Shown: positions 6,461 through 13,623, counted from the first letter of the stretch. The stretch is DNA of 16,606 bases from JAAZMI01 sp964603615 (GCA_964603615.1 CAZRVU010000038.1:1-16606); one strand, 5' to 3'. Notes: a model not told the origin generated them from the sequence alone. Numbers and translations: made by a program.

Positions 6461-7909
6461 TTGACAACGGAAAAATATATGAAGTCAATTCAAATCATAA
6501 GACTGGCTGAAACAGAACCCTTTACCGTAACCTTAAAGCTTCGTTTTTCTACCAACAAAATCATGCTGTTACAATTTCAGCCAGACAATTTTACCTATCA
6601 TCAATTACGTAAAGTTGCTTTTCCACAATTTTTAAACCACGAAACAAACCACATTGATTACTTAATACCCCTTACCCCCCAAAATGACAATACAAACTCA
6701 AACATCGAATGGGTAATCTGGAATGTACGCGGCCAATCGAAAAAATTTTCATTTTCCTGTTCCCCCGCCTATAAAATATTTATCAATAAATTAAAAACTG
6801 CCGGAAATCGTGAAGATCTCCATAAAATATTTTACCCGGCAGGTGAAACATTAAAAGACGATCAAACCCCGGAAGAAAAGCAATATAAAACAATAAACAG
6901 AAATAAAAATTGCATTAATAATATAATTCCCGGCATGAATGATACAGCAAAAACTGAAATTCACCCTTTTTTACAATACGTTTATTCGTTAAGTGTTTTG
7001 GTTTTTTATTTTTTTTTAGCTTCGTTCTTTAATATTACCGGTCCCCCGTCCGGGGCTTTAACTACAAATGGAAATATCATTTCTATAGTTAAAGCAGTTC
7101 CCTCTGGTCTCAACCTCCCAGGAGAAGTAACCGCGACCGGAAAAGTGGACAGGGCCGGGGAAGTAGCCGGGACCGGGCCAGAAAATCAATCGCCCGGCAG
7201 TACAAACGGTTTTGAAAACAGCGCTGTTACTAGCGGCACTGGCAACTTTCCCCAAATATTTACCCGGGATGAATTTGTAAAAGACAGTACAGCCGGGACA
7301 GACAGGGAAAGATCATGGCAAAAGGAAATTATTTATTTTTTACCGGAAGGTAAGGTGGCCCTAACCTTTGACGACGGCCCCTCTGAATATACCCGTGAAA
7401 TTTTAAAGGTGCTGGAGGAATATCAAGTTCCGGCAACATTTTTCTTTATCGGGCAAAATATCAGCCGCTATCCCGAGGCGGTAGAAGCAGTGCGGGAACA
7501 AGGATACGGGGTTGGTCTTCATTCTTTTTCTCATAAGGCCATGCAAAAACTGTCTTTTGATCAACAAGAAGAAGAAATAAACCGCGGATTGGCCGCCCTC
7601 AAACCTTATGCCGGCAGGGTAACACTTTTTAGGCCGCCTTACGGCACATATAATAAGCATACTATAGAAATTTTAAACAACAATCAGATGTCTATGGTTC
7701 TTTGGAACAGGGATCCCCGGGATTGGCAGGCTCGCACTGCTCATGAAATCATCCATGGGATCTTGAATACTCCTTTTTCCGGAGGTATTTACCTCCTGCA
7801 TGAAAAAGCACTTACGTTAAAGACCTTGCCCCGGATTATCGAGGCGTTTCAGGAAGAAGGCCTGGAGTTTTTAAACCTGGAACAGGAGATATCTTGTCAA
7901 TTTCCTTGA
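6461..7909 (+). CDS. membrane-anchored polysaccharide deacetylase (NodB domain) with unrecognised N-terminal domain
   Basis: A 482-residue chimeric protein. Residues 1-165 are polar, look globular, and match no family I know; one hydrophobic segment follows at about 170-191; then a Gly/Pro/Thr-rich linker (192-295) with an 18-bp tandem repeat; and a complete NodB domain at about 297-478. All NodB motifs are present: TFDDGP (302-307), HSFSH (354-358), RPPYG (391-395), the W/D region WNRDPRDW (415-422) and LLHE (445-448). Such carbohydrate esterase family 4 enzymes remove acetyl groups from peptidoglycan or other N-acetylated glycans. With no signal peptide and one internal membrane segment, the N-terminal part is probably cytoplasmic and the enzyme outside. 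The start is TTG at 6461 with AGGGG 6 nt upstream; ATG 6479 is an alternative. The 5' third is AT-rich, the rest much richer in G+C, suggesting a fusion. Confidence 0.88.
   Translation: MTTEKYMKSIQIIRLAETEPFTVTLKLRFSTNKIMLLQFQPDNFTYHQLRKVAFPQFLNHETNHIDYLIPLTPQNDNTNSNIEWVIWNVRGQSKKFSFSCSPAYKIFINKLKTAGNREDLHKIFYPAGETLKDDQTPEEKQYKTINRNKNCINNIIPGMNDTAKTEIHPFLQYVYSLSVLVFYFFLASFFNITGPPSGALTTNGNIISIVKAVPSGLNLPGEVTATGKVDRAGEVAGTGPENQSPGSTNGFENSAVTSGTGNFPQIFTRDEFVKDSTAGTDRERSWQKEIIYFLPEGKVALTFDDGPSEYTREILKVLEEYQVPATFFFIGQNISRYPEAVEAVREQGYGVGLHSFSHKAMQKLSFDQQEEEINRGLAALKPYAGRVTLFRPPYGTYNKHTIEILNNNQMSMVLWNRDPRDWQARTAHEIIHGILNTPFSGGIYLLHEKALTLKTLPRIIEAFQEEGLEFLNLEQEISCQFP
7121..7174 (+). repeat. three 18-bp imperfect tandem repeats in the deacetylase linker
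   Basis: Copies at 7121-7138, 7139-7156 and 7157-7174 share the pattern GGRRAAGTRRMCRSGRCC and encode GEVTAT, GKVDRA and GEVAGT. The repeat stays in frame and lengthens the flexible wall-spanning linker. Confidence 0.75.
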
Positions 7910-7950
7910 CATAATGATCCGTACGGGGCAAAGCGAAGGGCGTTTCTCGT

Positions 7951-8439
7951 CTAGCCAAACAAAATATTAGCCAGCAGGCCAGCTAAAGAGGGAACCGCAA
8001 GATATATGGCATATTTTAAAATTACAAAGCGGTGCCCCAAAAAGGTAAATTCGTAGGGCAGGTGCCCGACATTGATCATGCCCCAGGCCGAAATCATTGC
8101 TATTGCTGTCCCGGTAGTAACGCTTTCACGGAAAACAGCGTCAAACAAGGGGAAAAAGGCATAAGGCCCCCCCTGAATAAGTGCACCGATTAGGGGCCCG
8201 ATGACCAGACCTTTCCAACCAGATTTTGCTCCCAACCAGGCTTGCAAAGCTTTCTCCGGTATTAATATATTCATAAAACCGACGACAACAAAGGCGCATA
8301 GCAGAATTGGCAAAACAGTTATAATTAGTTTTTTAGATTCCTTCAAACTTTCCAGATGTTTGCCCTGCCGGTAGGCTATAAAAACAAAGATAACGGTCAT
8401 TAAAGATAAGATTACTAACGCATTAGTCAGTTTGATCAC
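7951..8439 (-). CDS. half-size predicted permease, ArsP/DUF318-like (second of pair)
   Basis: A 162-residue membrane protein with about four hydrophobic segments, resembling one half of the ArsP/DUF318 predicted permeases. The loop QGGPYAFFPL (89-98) sits where full-length ArsP has its cysteine motif (PLCSCG), but no cysteine is present. The frame is open to an ATG at 8505, which would overlap the upstream gene by 83 bp. The GTG at 8439 is chosen because the protein then aligns with its neighbour from the first residue (MIKLTNALVI against MNKTTLGMAL) and the GGP motif falls at the same residue number, 89-98, in both. The upstream gene overlaps by 17 bp, implying translational coupling and probably a heterodimeric transporter. 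Substrate unknown. It ends 41 bp from the convergent deacetylase gene. Confidence 0.75.
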   Translation of the reverse strand: MIKLTNALVILSLMTVIFVFIAYRQGKHLESLKESKKLIITVLPILLCAFVVVGFMNILIPEKALQAWLGAKSGWKGLVIGPLIGALIQGGPYAFFPLFDAVFRESVTTGTAIAMISAWGMINVGHLPYEFTFLGHRFVILKYAIYLAVPSLAGLLANILFG

Positions 8440-8995
8440 CGCCGTCCCGCACTTTTTTAATCTTCGTCTGTAGCTCTTCCACCTCTGCCCTGATTTTATC
8501 TGCATAACCCGGTAAAAAAGTATTTACAGCGGCACCGGCCAGTATGGGAATGGCAAAGGTAATCAAAAAACGGACGATCGTCGTTCTTGTGCCGACAAAA
8601 GCTATTTCAATTGGTACGCGGCCTATGTACCAAAGGGTTTTGGCCGCCACAAAACTGATCATCGTGCCGATATTTGCACCCGAGACGATAAGTGTAGCCA
8701 TCAATGGATAGAAAAAAAAGGGTCCGCCAGGAACCAAGGCGCCCATTATCGACCCAAAAAATGGTCCTTTCCAACCCGCTTCCTTCCCCAACCACTTAGT
8801 CACCATTTCTTTTGAAATCAATGTAGAAACTGAACCGGCAAGGACAAAAGCAATAATGATTAAGGGAAAAACCTCCAGCAGCGTTTTCCCACCTGCCGTA
8901 AATCCCCGAACAACCAGCGTGAGGCCTCCCTTTAAAAAAGCTATTATTATCAAAACAAGGGCGGCTAAAGCCATGCCTAATGTAGTTTTATTCAT
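8423..8995 (-). CDS. half-size predicted permease, ArsP/DUF318-like (first of pair)
   Basis: A 190-residue paralogue of the next gene: hydrophobic segments at about 4-22, 40-60, 78-105 and 140-160, then a charged C-terminal tail (KIRAEVEELQTKIKKVRDGG) that the partner lacks. The shared core reads WLGKEAGWKGPFFGSIMGAL followed by PGGPFFFYPL (89-98). This replaces the cysteine loop of ArsP-type arsenic permeases, so arsenic transport should not be assumed. The start ATG 8995 has AGAGGG 7 nt upstream. It is the first gene of a two-gene unit read away from the DUF1786 gene. The pair looks like a transporter in which the two halves of a larger permease are separate polypeptides; that reading is an inference from the internal similarity. 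Confidence 0.75.
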   Translation of the reverse strand: MNKTTLGMALAALVLIIIAFLKGGLTLVVRGFTAGGKTLLEVFPLIIIAFVLAGSVSTLISKEMVTKWLGKEAGWKGPFFGSIMGALVPGGPFFFYPLMATLIVSGANIGTMISFVAAKTLWYIGRVPIEIAFVGTRTTIVRFLITFAIPILAGAAVNTFLPGYADKIRAEVEELQTKIKKVRDGGDQTD

Positions 8996-9160
8996 GTTAG
9001 ATCCCTCTTCATCCTTATATTACGCTTTATTGACCTTTCTAAACAGCATCCGTAGTATAAAAATCCTTCTTTGACAAGTTTACCACAATTCCGGCACTTT
9101 TTCAGAGGACATGACTGCTTTTTTCTGCTTTTTAGATTTTCTACCTGTTTCAGAATGCAT

Positions 9161-9211
9161 TTAACCTTGGTGTTGACGTTGCAGGAAAAATCATCATCAT
9201 TTCAAGGTTAA
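9161..9211. repeat. 9-bp inverted repeat between divergent genes
   Basis: TTAACCTTG (9161-9169) and CAAGGTTAA (9203-9211) are exact reverse complements separated by 33 bp. The arms could be two half-sites of one DNA-binding protein or the base of a leader structure; there is no homologous element elsewhere in the window. Confidence 0.45.
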
Positions 9212-9247
9212 GTCAAATTTCGGGGTTAATCTTTAATAGATACTATT

Positions 9248-9291
9248 TTACCATAGCTGTCACCCGTACTTATGATAAAATATGATCATAT
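9248..9291 (+). promoter_or_regulatory. candidate promoter and palindromic operator for the DUF1786 gene
   Basis: TTACCA (9248-9253), a 17-bp spacer and TATGAT (9271-9276) are followed at once by the perfect 12-bp palindrome ATATGATCATAT (9280-9291), which would cover the transcription start. The leader to the start codon would be about 140 nt. Confidence 0.4.
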
Positions 9292-9427
9292 CGTTAAAAA
9301 AAATACGCTCTTTTTTAAGAATTTCAAAGACTTTTGCTCTGCATTACAAAAAGTTTCGTGGTAAAATATGGCTTAAGCTGTATAAGCATTTCATCAATCG
9401 TTTGAAAAGGAGTTGAAAGGCTTGCAG

Positions 9428-10465
9428 ATGGCAAAACATGACAGAATACTGGCCCTAGACATAGGGGGAGGTACCCAGGATATAGTAATTTATGAGGAGG
9501 GGAAAAGCCCGGAAAATTTTATTCAATTGATACTTCCTGCCCCCACATCCATCGTAGCGGACAAAATAAAAGAAGTAACTGCAGCACAAAAAGGATTGCA
9601 CCTTGCCGGCACAATCATGGGTGGTGGCAGGTGTGTCCGGGCCATAAAAGAACATCTGGAAGCAGGCCTGCCAGTAAGCGCTGCAGAAGAAGCAGCCAAA
9701 ACAGTTAGGGATGATCTGGAAAAAGTAAAACAAAGCGGCATTGCAATAACAGAAACCCCTCCGGCGGGCTACCAGATTGTAGAAACAAAGGATGTGGATC
9801 TGGAAAGCCTAAAAAAAGCCCTGGCTTTCTACCGCGTCGAACTTCCTTCCGGGGTAGCCGTTGCCGTCCAAGATCACGGCGAAGCCCCCCCGGGCATGAG
9901 CAACCGCTACTTCCGTTTTGAACACTGGAAAAGCTTTATTCAGGGCGGGGGAGAAATCTCCGGCCTCGCTTATTTGAACCCCCCGGATTACCTGACAAGA
10001 ATGAAGGCTGTTAAGAAAACAGTGCCACAGGCCCTCGTTATGGATACCTGTTCGGCTGCTATCTGGGGATCCTTCGGAGATGAAATAGTAGAAAACAGGC
10101 TCAAAGAAGGCCTTATGCTAGTGAACATCGGTAACCAGCATACCTTTGCCGTGCTAATCAAAGGGCAAAGAATCTATGGCTTGTTTGAACATCATACCCG
10201 GTTGCTCGATTCCCAGAAACTTTTTACATTGATAAAAAAAATGCGTGAAAAAAAGTTAACACACGCAGAGGTATTCGCAGATAGAGGCCACGGCTGTTAT
10301 CTTGAACCGAATATACCCGGCAGTTTTGATTTTGTGGGAGTGACTGGCCCGAAGCGCGCCCTTGCACAGGAGCTCGGCTTCCATATGGTAAATCCTCACG
10401 GCAACATGATGGTAACCGGGTGCTTCGGGTTAATCGAAGCAGCGCTTGCCACCCACAAAAAATAA
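9428..10465 (+). CDS. DUF1786 family protein, putative ASKHA-fold ATPase
   Basis: A 345-residue member of the DUF1786 family, often misnamed pyruvate formate-lyase activating enzyme. It has no CxxxCxxC radical-SAM motif, so that name is not supported. Instead it has actin/Hsp70/sugar-kinase-like phosphate loops: DIGGGTQDI (11-19) near the N-terminus and NIGNQHT (233-239) in the second half. Further conserved-looking stretches are GTIMGGGR (61-68), QDHGEAPPG (148-156), MDTCSAAIWG (205-214) and DRGHGC (285-290). The molecular role is unknown. The start is uncertain: ATG 9428 has GAAAGG 7 nt upstream, while a TTG at 9422 is well spaced from AAGGAG (9407-9412); the TTG at 9413 abuts AGGAG and is unlikely. 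No operon partner is present on this strand. Confidence 0.85.
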   Translation: MAKHDRILALDIGGGTQDIVIYEEGKSPENFIQLILPAPTSIVADKIKEVTAAQKGLHLAGTIMGGGRCVRAIKEHLEAGLPVSAAEEAAKTVRDDLEKVKQSGIAITETPPAGYQIVETKDVDLESLKKALAFYRVELPSGVAVAVQDHGEAPPGMSNRYFRFEHWKSFIQGGGEISGLAYLNPPDYLTRMKAVKKTVPQALVMDTCSAAIWGSFGDEIVENRLKEGLMLVNIGNQHTFAVLIKGQRIYGLFEHHTRLLDSQKLFTLIKKMREKKLTHAEVFADRGHGCYLEPNIPGSFDFVGVTGPKRALAQELGFHMVNPHGNMMVTGCFGLIEAALATHKK

Positions 10466-10564
10466 TAGCTTTTTCATAAAGGGGGGGGTTCGGCCAGCCG
10501 CATCAAATTACTCATCGGAGCGGGAAACTAGCTTTAGGTTTCTTATAAAAACGGGTCCGACACG

Positions 10565-10597
10565 GCCTGCCCCCTCCACCCTGCTAGTGGCAGGCTT
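10565..10597 (+). terminator. GC-rich hairpin region between convergent genes
   Basis: GCCTGC (10565-10570) can pair with GCAGGC (10590-10595), or CCTGC (10580-10584) with GCAGG (10590-10594) around TAGTG; only TTT follows. It lies about 100 bp after the DUF1786 stop, so it may end that transcript, but the T-run is weak. A G8 run occurs near 10480-10490. Confidence 0.3.
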
Positions 10598-10645
10598 TAA
10601 CAGCAGGCTTGGGCGGGCTCCCCAGCCACCAGTAACTAACGGTCT

Positions 10646-12520
10646 TTAGCGGGCTCCACCGCCGCCGCCTCCACCACCGCCGCCACCGCCCCCGGAAAAA
10701 CCGCCGCCAGCGCCAGAACCGGAGGAATAAGAACTAAAAGCGGCACGGAAAGATTGCTGCATCGTTGAAGTAAGGTTATCAAAACGGGCGGGATTGTTTA
10801 GAGCCATATAAAACCAGGCTGAACTTGTCAGATGGGTCTGTTCCTGAAGCTGGGGATAAACCACCTGCAACTGCTTTATCACTTGCTTGGCCACGCCGAG
10901 AGCAACGGCATAAACGAGGTAATGCTCCCATATCTCCAAAGCAGGAATAGTCGAACGTTCCAGCTCGGAAAAATGCAACAGAAACCGCTTAAATGCTTTC
11001 CATTTGGCGTGATGATCTGCCCCGGTTGGACTTAGATTTTTGATCTTCGCCGTCAAAATTAGCAATATTATTCCTGTAAATATTGCTACAGAATCGACTA
11101 TATTCACATATTCCACAAAGGTGAGGGCGATACCGGCACCGAGCAAAGCCAAGCCAGCGATGATGCCGGACCAGGACGCGGAACCGTAAAAACCCCTGTT
11201 TTGAACCTGTTGTTTGATAGCCTGGCCCCATTCACGGTAAAAATTGGCAACATTGGTTTTCCGACGCTTGGCATAAGTTTCGATCTCATCGAAGGTAACG
11301 CTAGACCCGGGCTGCCAGGCAACCAGACCAAAAATAAAATTTAACAACTTTGTTTCATATACCGACAACCTATCGCGACCTTCCCGGGGATAAATCCGGT
11401 AACCAGTATGGGAACGTTTGAAAATAAGGCCCTTTTCTTCCTGGTATTCTTCCAGGCCGAGGTGATCTCGCCGGGCCAGGTCGAGGATAGTAGCCGTAAA
11501 ATCTTCCGGGGAGGTGCGCCCCAGGCGAAAGAAATGACCGGCTTCGGCCGGCGAATAATCGCCCGGCAACTCCCTGTAGTAGTCGCCCCCGTAAGCCTGC
11601 GGATGCCTGAGTGCCTTGCGCCGCAACATCAGGTAAAAAATAAGCGCTGCCAGTATGATTATAAAGCTAACATAAACATCGACCCGGGCTAGCAAGCGGT
11701 GCTTATTGGCCTGGCCAGCCCATTTTTCCTCCTCGGCAAGGATGCCGGAAAGTGCCTCCCGGCCAGAAAAATTTGTAGCCTGCGGGACCAACTGCAGGGG
11801 GAAAGTAACCCGACCCTCGAGGAAGGTGCGGCGGGGCAGGTCTTTAATTTCCCAGACGACCTGGTTTTCTCCTTCTTGGGAAACGTTCCCTTGCAAGGGG
11901 CCGTGGCCCCATACTCTTAGATCCCCGGCAGAAACGTTCGCGGGCAAAGTCAAAACAATTCTGGCATGGCCAGTGCGTTCATCCCATTCGTTCCCAATAA
12001 ACTGGTAGTAAAGTTCGGCCACATCCTGGTGAACCAATACCGCATCTTCTACTGTATAAAGAATTGTAAAGGTACGTTGTTCATTAACCGCTTTAAAACT
12101 CCAGTCAATATAGAAATGATCGGGGTGCTCCTTGATGTAAAAAACCCCCGGAATATCTCGGGTACCGGGAGGCATCTGCCGGTAAGGTTCACCCTGTTCG
12201 CTGACGAGAATATCTTTAATAGAAGCGTTATGCTTCAAATAAATATATTCCCAGGCGCCGGTGTAGCGCCCTTTGAAACTAAAAGTGCGCTCTTCCTTCA
12301 CGACCATCGATCCGTCAGGGCGCAACTCTGCTTCGATCAACACCTGCGGAAAATAATAAGAACGCTCGCTGTCAGCGTAAGCCAGCGCCGGCGCTGCCAG
12401 CATCACGATCATGACAAAAACAAATCCTAAATAAAGTGGAACAAGGAAAGAAAACACGCTCCGGTATTTGTTTATCCCACGGCAATAATTTCCCACTGCC
12501 CGTTCATTTATCCGTTTCAT
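10646..12520 (-). CDS. DUF2207 family membrane protein with polyglycine tail
   Basis: A 624-residue membrane protein of the DUF2207 type. A long N-terminal signal segment (22-47, ending AYA-D) is followed by an extracytoplasmic beta-rich domain (about 52-245), a membrane segment (281-300), a cytoplasmic middle (301-447), two membrane segments (449-469 and 474-491) and a C-terminal domain ending in 13 consecutive Gly residues then Ala-Arg. Ser/Gly-rich tails are common in this family. The function is unknown; co-occurrence with LemA suggests an envelope-linked role. The frame is open to a TTG at 12544 that overlaps lemA, but ATG 12520 (AGGA 11 nt upstream) gives a normal signal peptide. It lies 13 bp after lemA, in one operon. 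Confidence 0.9.
   Translation of the reverse strand: MKRINERAVGNYCRGINKYRSVFSFLVPLYLGFVFVMIVMLAAPALAYADSERSYYFPQVLIEAELRPDGSMVVKEERTFSFKGRYTGAWEYIYLKHNASIKDILVSEQGEPYRQMPPGTRDIPGVFYIKEHPDHFYIDWSFKAVNEQRTFTILYTVEDAVLVHQDVAELYYQFIGNEWDERTGHARIVLTLPANVSAGDLRVWGHGPLQGNVSQEGENQVVWEIKDLPRRTFLEGRVTFPLQLVPQATNFSGREALSGILAEEEKWAGQANKHRLLARVDVYVSFIIILAALIFYLMLRRKALRHPQAYGGDYYRELPGDYSPAEAGHFFRLGRTSPEDFTATILDLARRDHLGLEEYQEEKGLIFKRSHTGYRIYPREGRDRLSVYETKLLNFIFGLVAWQPGSSVTFDEIETYAKRRKTNVANFYREWGQAIKQQVQNRGFYGSASWSGIIAGLALLGAGIALTFVEYVNIVDSVAIFTGIILLILTAKIKNLSPTGADHHAKWKAFKRFLLHFSELERSTIPALEIWEHYLVYAVALGVAKQVIKQLQVVYPQLQEQTHLTSSAWFYMALNNPARFDNLTSTMQQSFRAAFSSYSSGSGAGGGFSGGGGGGGGGGGGGAR
10655..10693 (-). repeat. 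GGN triplet tract encoding the polyglycine tail
   Basis: Thirteen consecutive glycine codons near the 3' end of the DUF2207 gene use a mix of GGA, GGT, GGC and GGG. The mixed codons suggest selection for glycine rather than a recent pure triplet expansion. Confidence 0.8.
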
Positions 12521-12533
12521 AATGGCGCCCGTC

Positions 12534-13085
12534 CTAAAATTCAACCTTCACGGCCTGGCGTGCTTCCACTTCATCGCCCAGGTTAAAATAAACCCCCTGT
12601 TGAAACCCGAACATACCAGCAACCATAACCGTGGGGAACCGTTGAATAGTCGCATTATACTTTAGCACGGTATCGTTGTAAAACTGCCGGGAAAAAGCAA
12701 TCTTGCTCTCGGTGTTGGTTAGTTCTGTTTGGAGCTGCATATAATTTGTGTTGGCCTTCAGATCGGGATAATTTTCGGCTAAGGCAAAAAGTTGCCGCAG
12801 CGCACCGGTCAGCATGTTTTCGGCGCCAGCTTGTTCCTGAATATTTTGCGCGCCAAGGGCCGCATTCCGGGCCTGTGTTACCCGCTCTAAAGTCTCCCTT
12901 TCGTGCGCAGCATACCCCTTGACCGTGGATACAAGGTTCGGTATCAGGTCATAGCGCCGTTTCAACTGCACTTCGATCTGTGCCCAGGCATTTTGCAACC
13001 TCTGCCGCAAGGTAACCAACTGGTTATAGATAAAAATTAAGGCAACTACTAGCAAAAGCAGGACTCCGCCAATTATCCATCCCAT
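12534..13085 (-). CDS. lemA: LemA family protein
   Basis: A 183-residue LemA protein. One N-terminal hydrophobic anchor (about 3-20) is followed by a helical bundle with the family signature RRYDLIPNLVSTVKGY (43-58) and AHERETLERVTQARNAA, then the typical ending FPTVMVAGMFGFQQGVYF. LemA proteins are usually attached to the inner membrane and are often encoded with DUF2207 or TPM-domain proteins; their biochemical role is unknown. The start ATG 13085 has a strong AAGGAGG (13101-13095) 9 nt upstream. It is the first gene of a two-gene operon with the DUF2207 gene. No convincing promoter was seen, although the repeat element at 13170-13411 lies just upstream. Confidence 0.95.
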   Translation of the reverse strand: MGWIIGGVLLLLVVALIFIYNQLVTLRQRLQNAWAQIEVQLKRRYDLIPNLVSTVKGYAAHERETLERVTQARNAALGAQNIQEQAGAENMLTGALRQLFALAENYPDLKANTNYMQLQTELTNTESKIAFSRQFYNDTVLKYNATIQRFPTVMVAGMFGFQQGVYFNLGDEVEARQAVKVEF

Positions 13086-13169
13086 TACAGCCTGCCTCCT
13101 TCCTGCTTCTTAAAATAAACGGAAAACAAATTAACTGCAGGTACACCCCTGTTATTATTTTACTAATTC

Positions 13170-13411
13170 AAAGTTTGATTCTACTGCATAAAATCTATTT
13201 GCAAGGCGTTCGCTGAAATCAGCATCCCTTCGACTGACAATTTTTTGCCCGGGCCAATTGAACACCCTATCCAAAAGGCCTTAAAAATGGCGTCCTGCCA
13301 TTTTTGCTTCAAAATTGTGGCGTCTTCATGGGCTGATTTTTACAGCTCCCGCCCAAGAAAATTTCGTTTTATGCAGCAGAATGTAGCTTTTGCAGTGGAA
13401 TCAAGTTTATC
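13170..13411. repeat. imperfect palindromic (MITE-like) element
   Basis: The right arm (13324-13411) is the reverse complement of copy A near lepA; the left arm (13170-13250) is a diverged copy in the opposite orientation. The outer ends read AAAGTTTGATTC and, on the other strand, AAACTTGATTCC; both arms go on with CTGCATAAAA, GCTG..AAATCAGC, then GAC..ACAATTTT towards the centre. A perfect hairpin (13283-13305) lies close to the midpoint. No transposase or clear target-site duplication is visible. Confidence 0.7.
13283..13305. terminator. perfect hairpin with A and T tracts at the centre of the repeat element
   Basis: AAAAATGGC-GTCCT-GCCATTTTT is a perfect 9-bp stem with a 5-base loop and A/T runs on both sides, so it has the form of a bidirectional intrinsic terminator. 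It could stop transcripts arriving from the permease gene or be the core of the repeat element. Confidence 0.6.
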
Positions 13412-13552
13412 TTACATTATTATTCCATTTTAATGTATAAAATCCTGCCGGTTCACAACCAATCTTTAAAATTTGTCATTTTTATTCCGGCAGCAATTTA
13501 TGCAGCAATGTTTATGCATATCACATGCGTTTTGGAAGGACCGTTAAAAAAT

Positions 13553-13577
13553 GTAGAAGAACTGTAGAAAAACTGTA
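13553..13577. repeat. 11-bp tandem repeat
   Basis: GTAGAAGAACT (13553-13563) is followed directly by GTAGAAAAACT (13564-13574) and then GTA. The period is about one helical turn, as in operator or iteron arrays, but two copies can arise by chance. Confidence 0.4.
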
Positions 13578-13623
13578 CTAGTTTGCATAATTATTTAAAA
13601 GAACCTACATGAGAAACCTTCGG

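Larger units (their letters stand above)
8996..9427. other. 432-bp divergent intergenic region
   Basis: No supported gene. It holds a 9-bp inverted repeat (9161-9169 and 9203-9211), a candidate promoter with a 12-bp palindrome (9248-9291), and an A-tract/T-tract pair (9294-9318). No convincing promoter for the minus-strand permease pair was found. Confidence 0.6.

Noticed and set aside
7910..7950. Terminator between the deacetylase and permease genes
   Set aside because: Only a 5-bp stem (AAGCG/CGTTT with a G-U pair) and no T-run.
9428..10465. Pyruvate formate-lyase activating enzyme
   Set aside because: No CxxxCxxC iron-sulfur motif is present; the motifs are those of an ATPase-like fold.
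11408..12430. Several long plus-strand frames opposite the DUF2207 gene
   Set aside because: They are antisense shadows of a gene with clear domain structure, without ribosome binding sites or recognisable motifs.
784..13411. CRISPR array or composite transposon made by the repeat copies
   Set aside because: The copies are few, unequal, in opposite orientations and 12.5 kb apart with ordinary genes between; there are no spacers, cas genes or transposase.
13245..13433. 62-codon plus-strand frame in the repeat element
   Set aside because: It runs through the hairpin and repeat arm, and the other repeat copy does not keep the frame.
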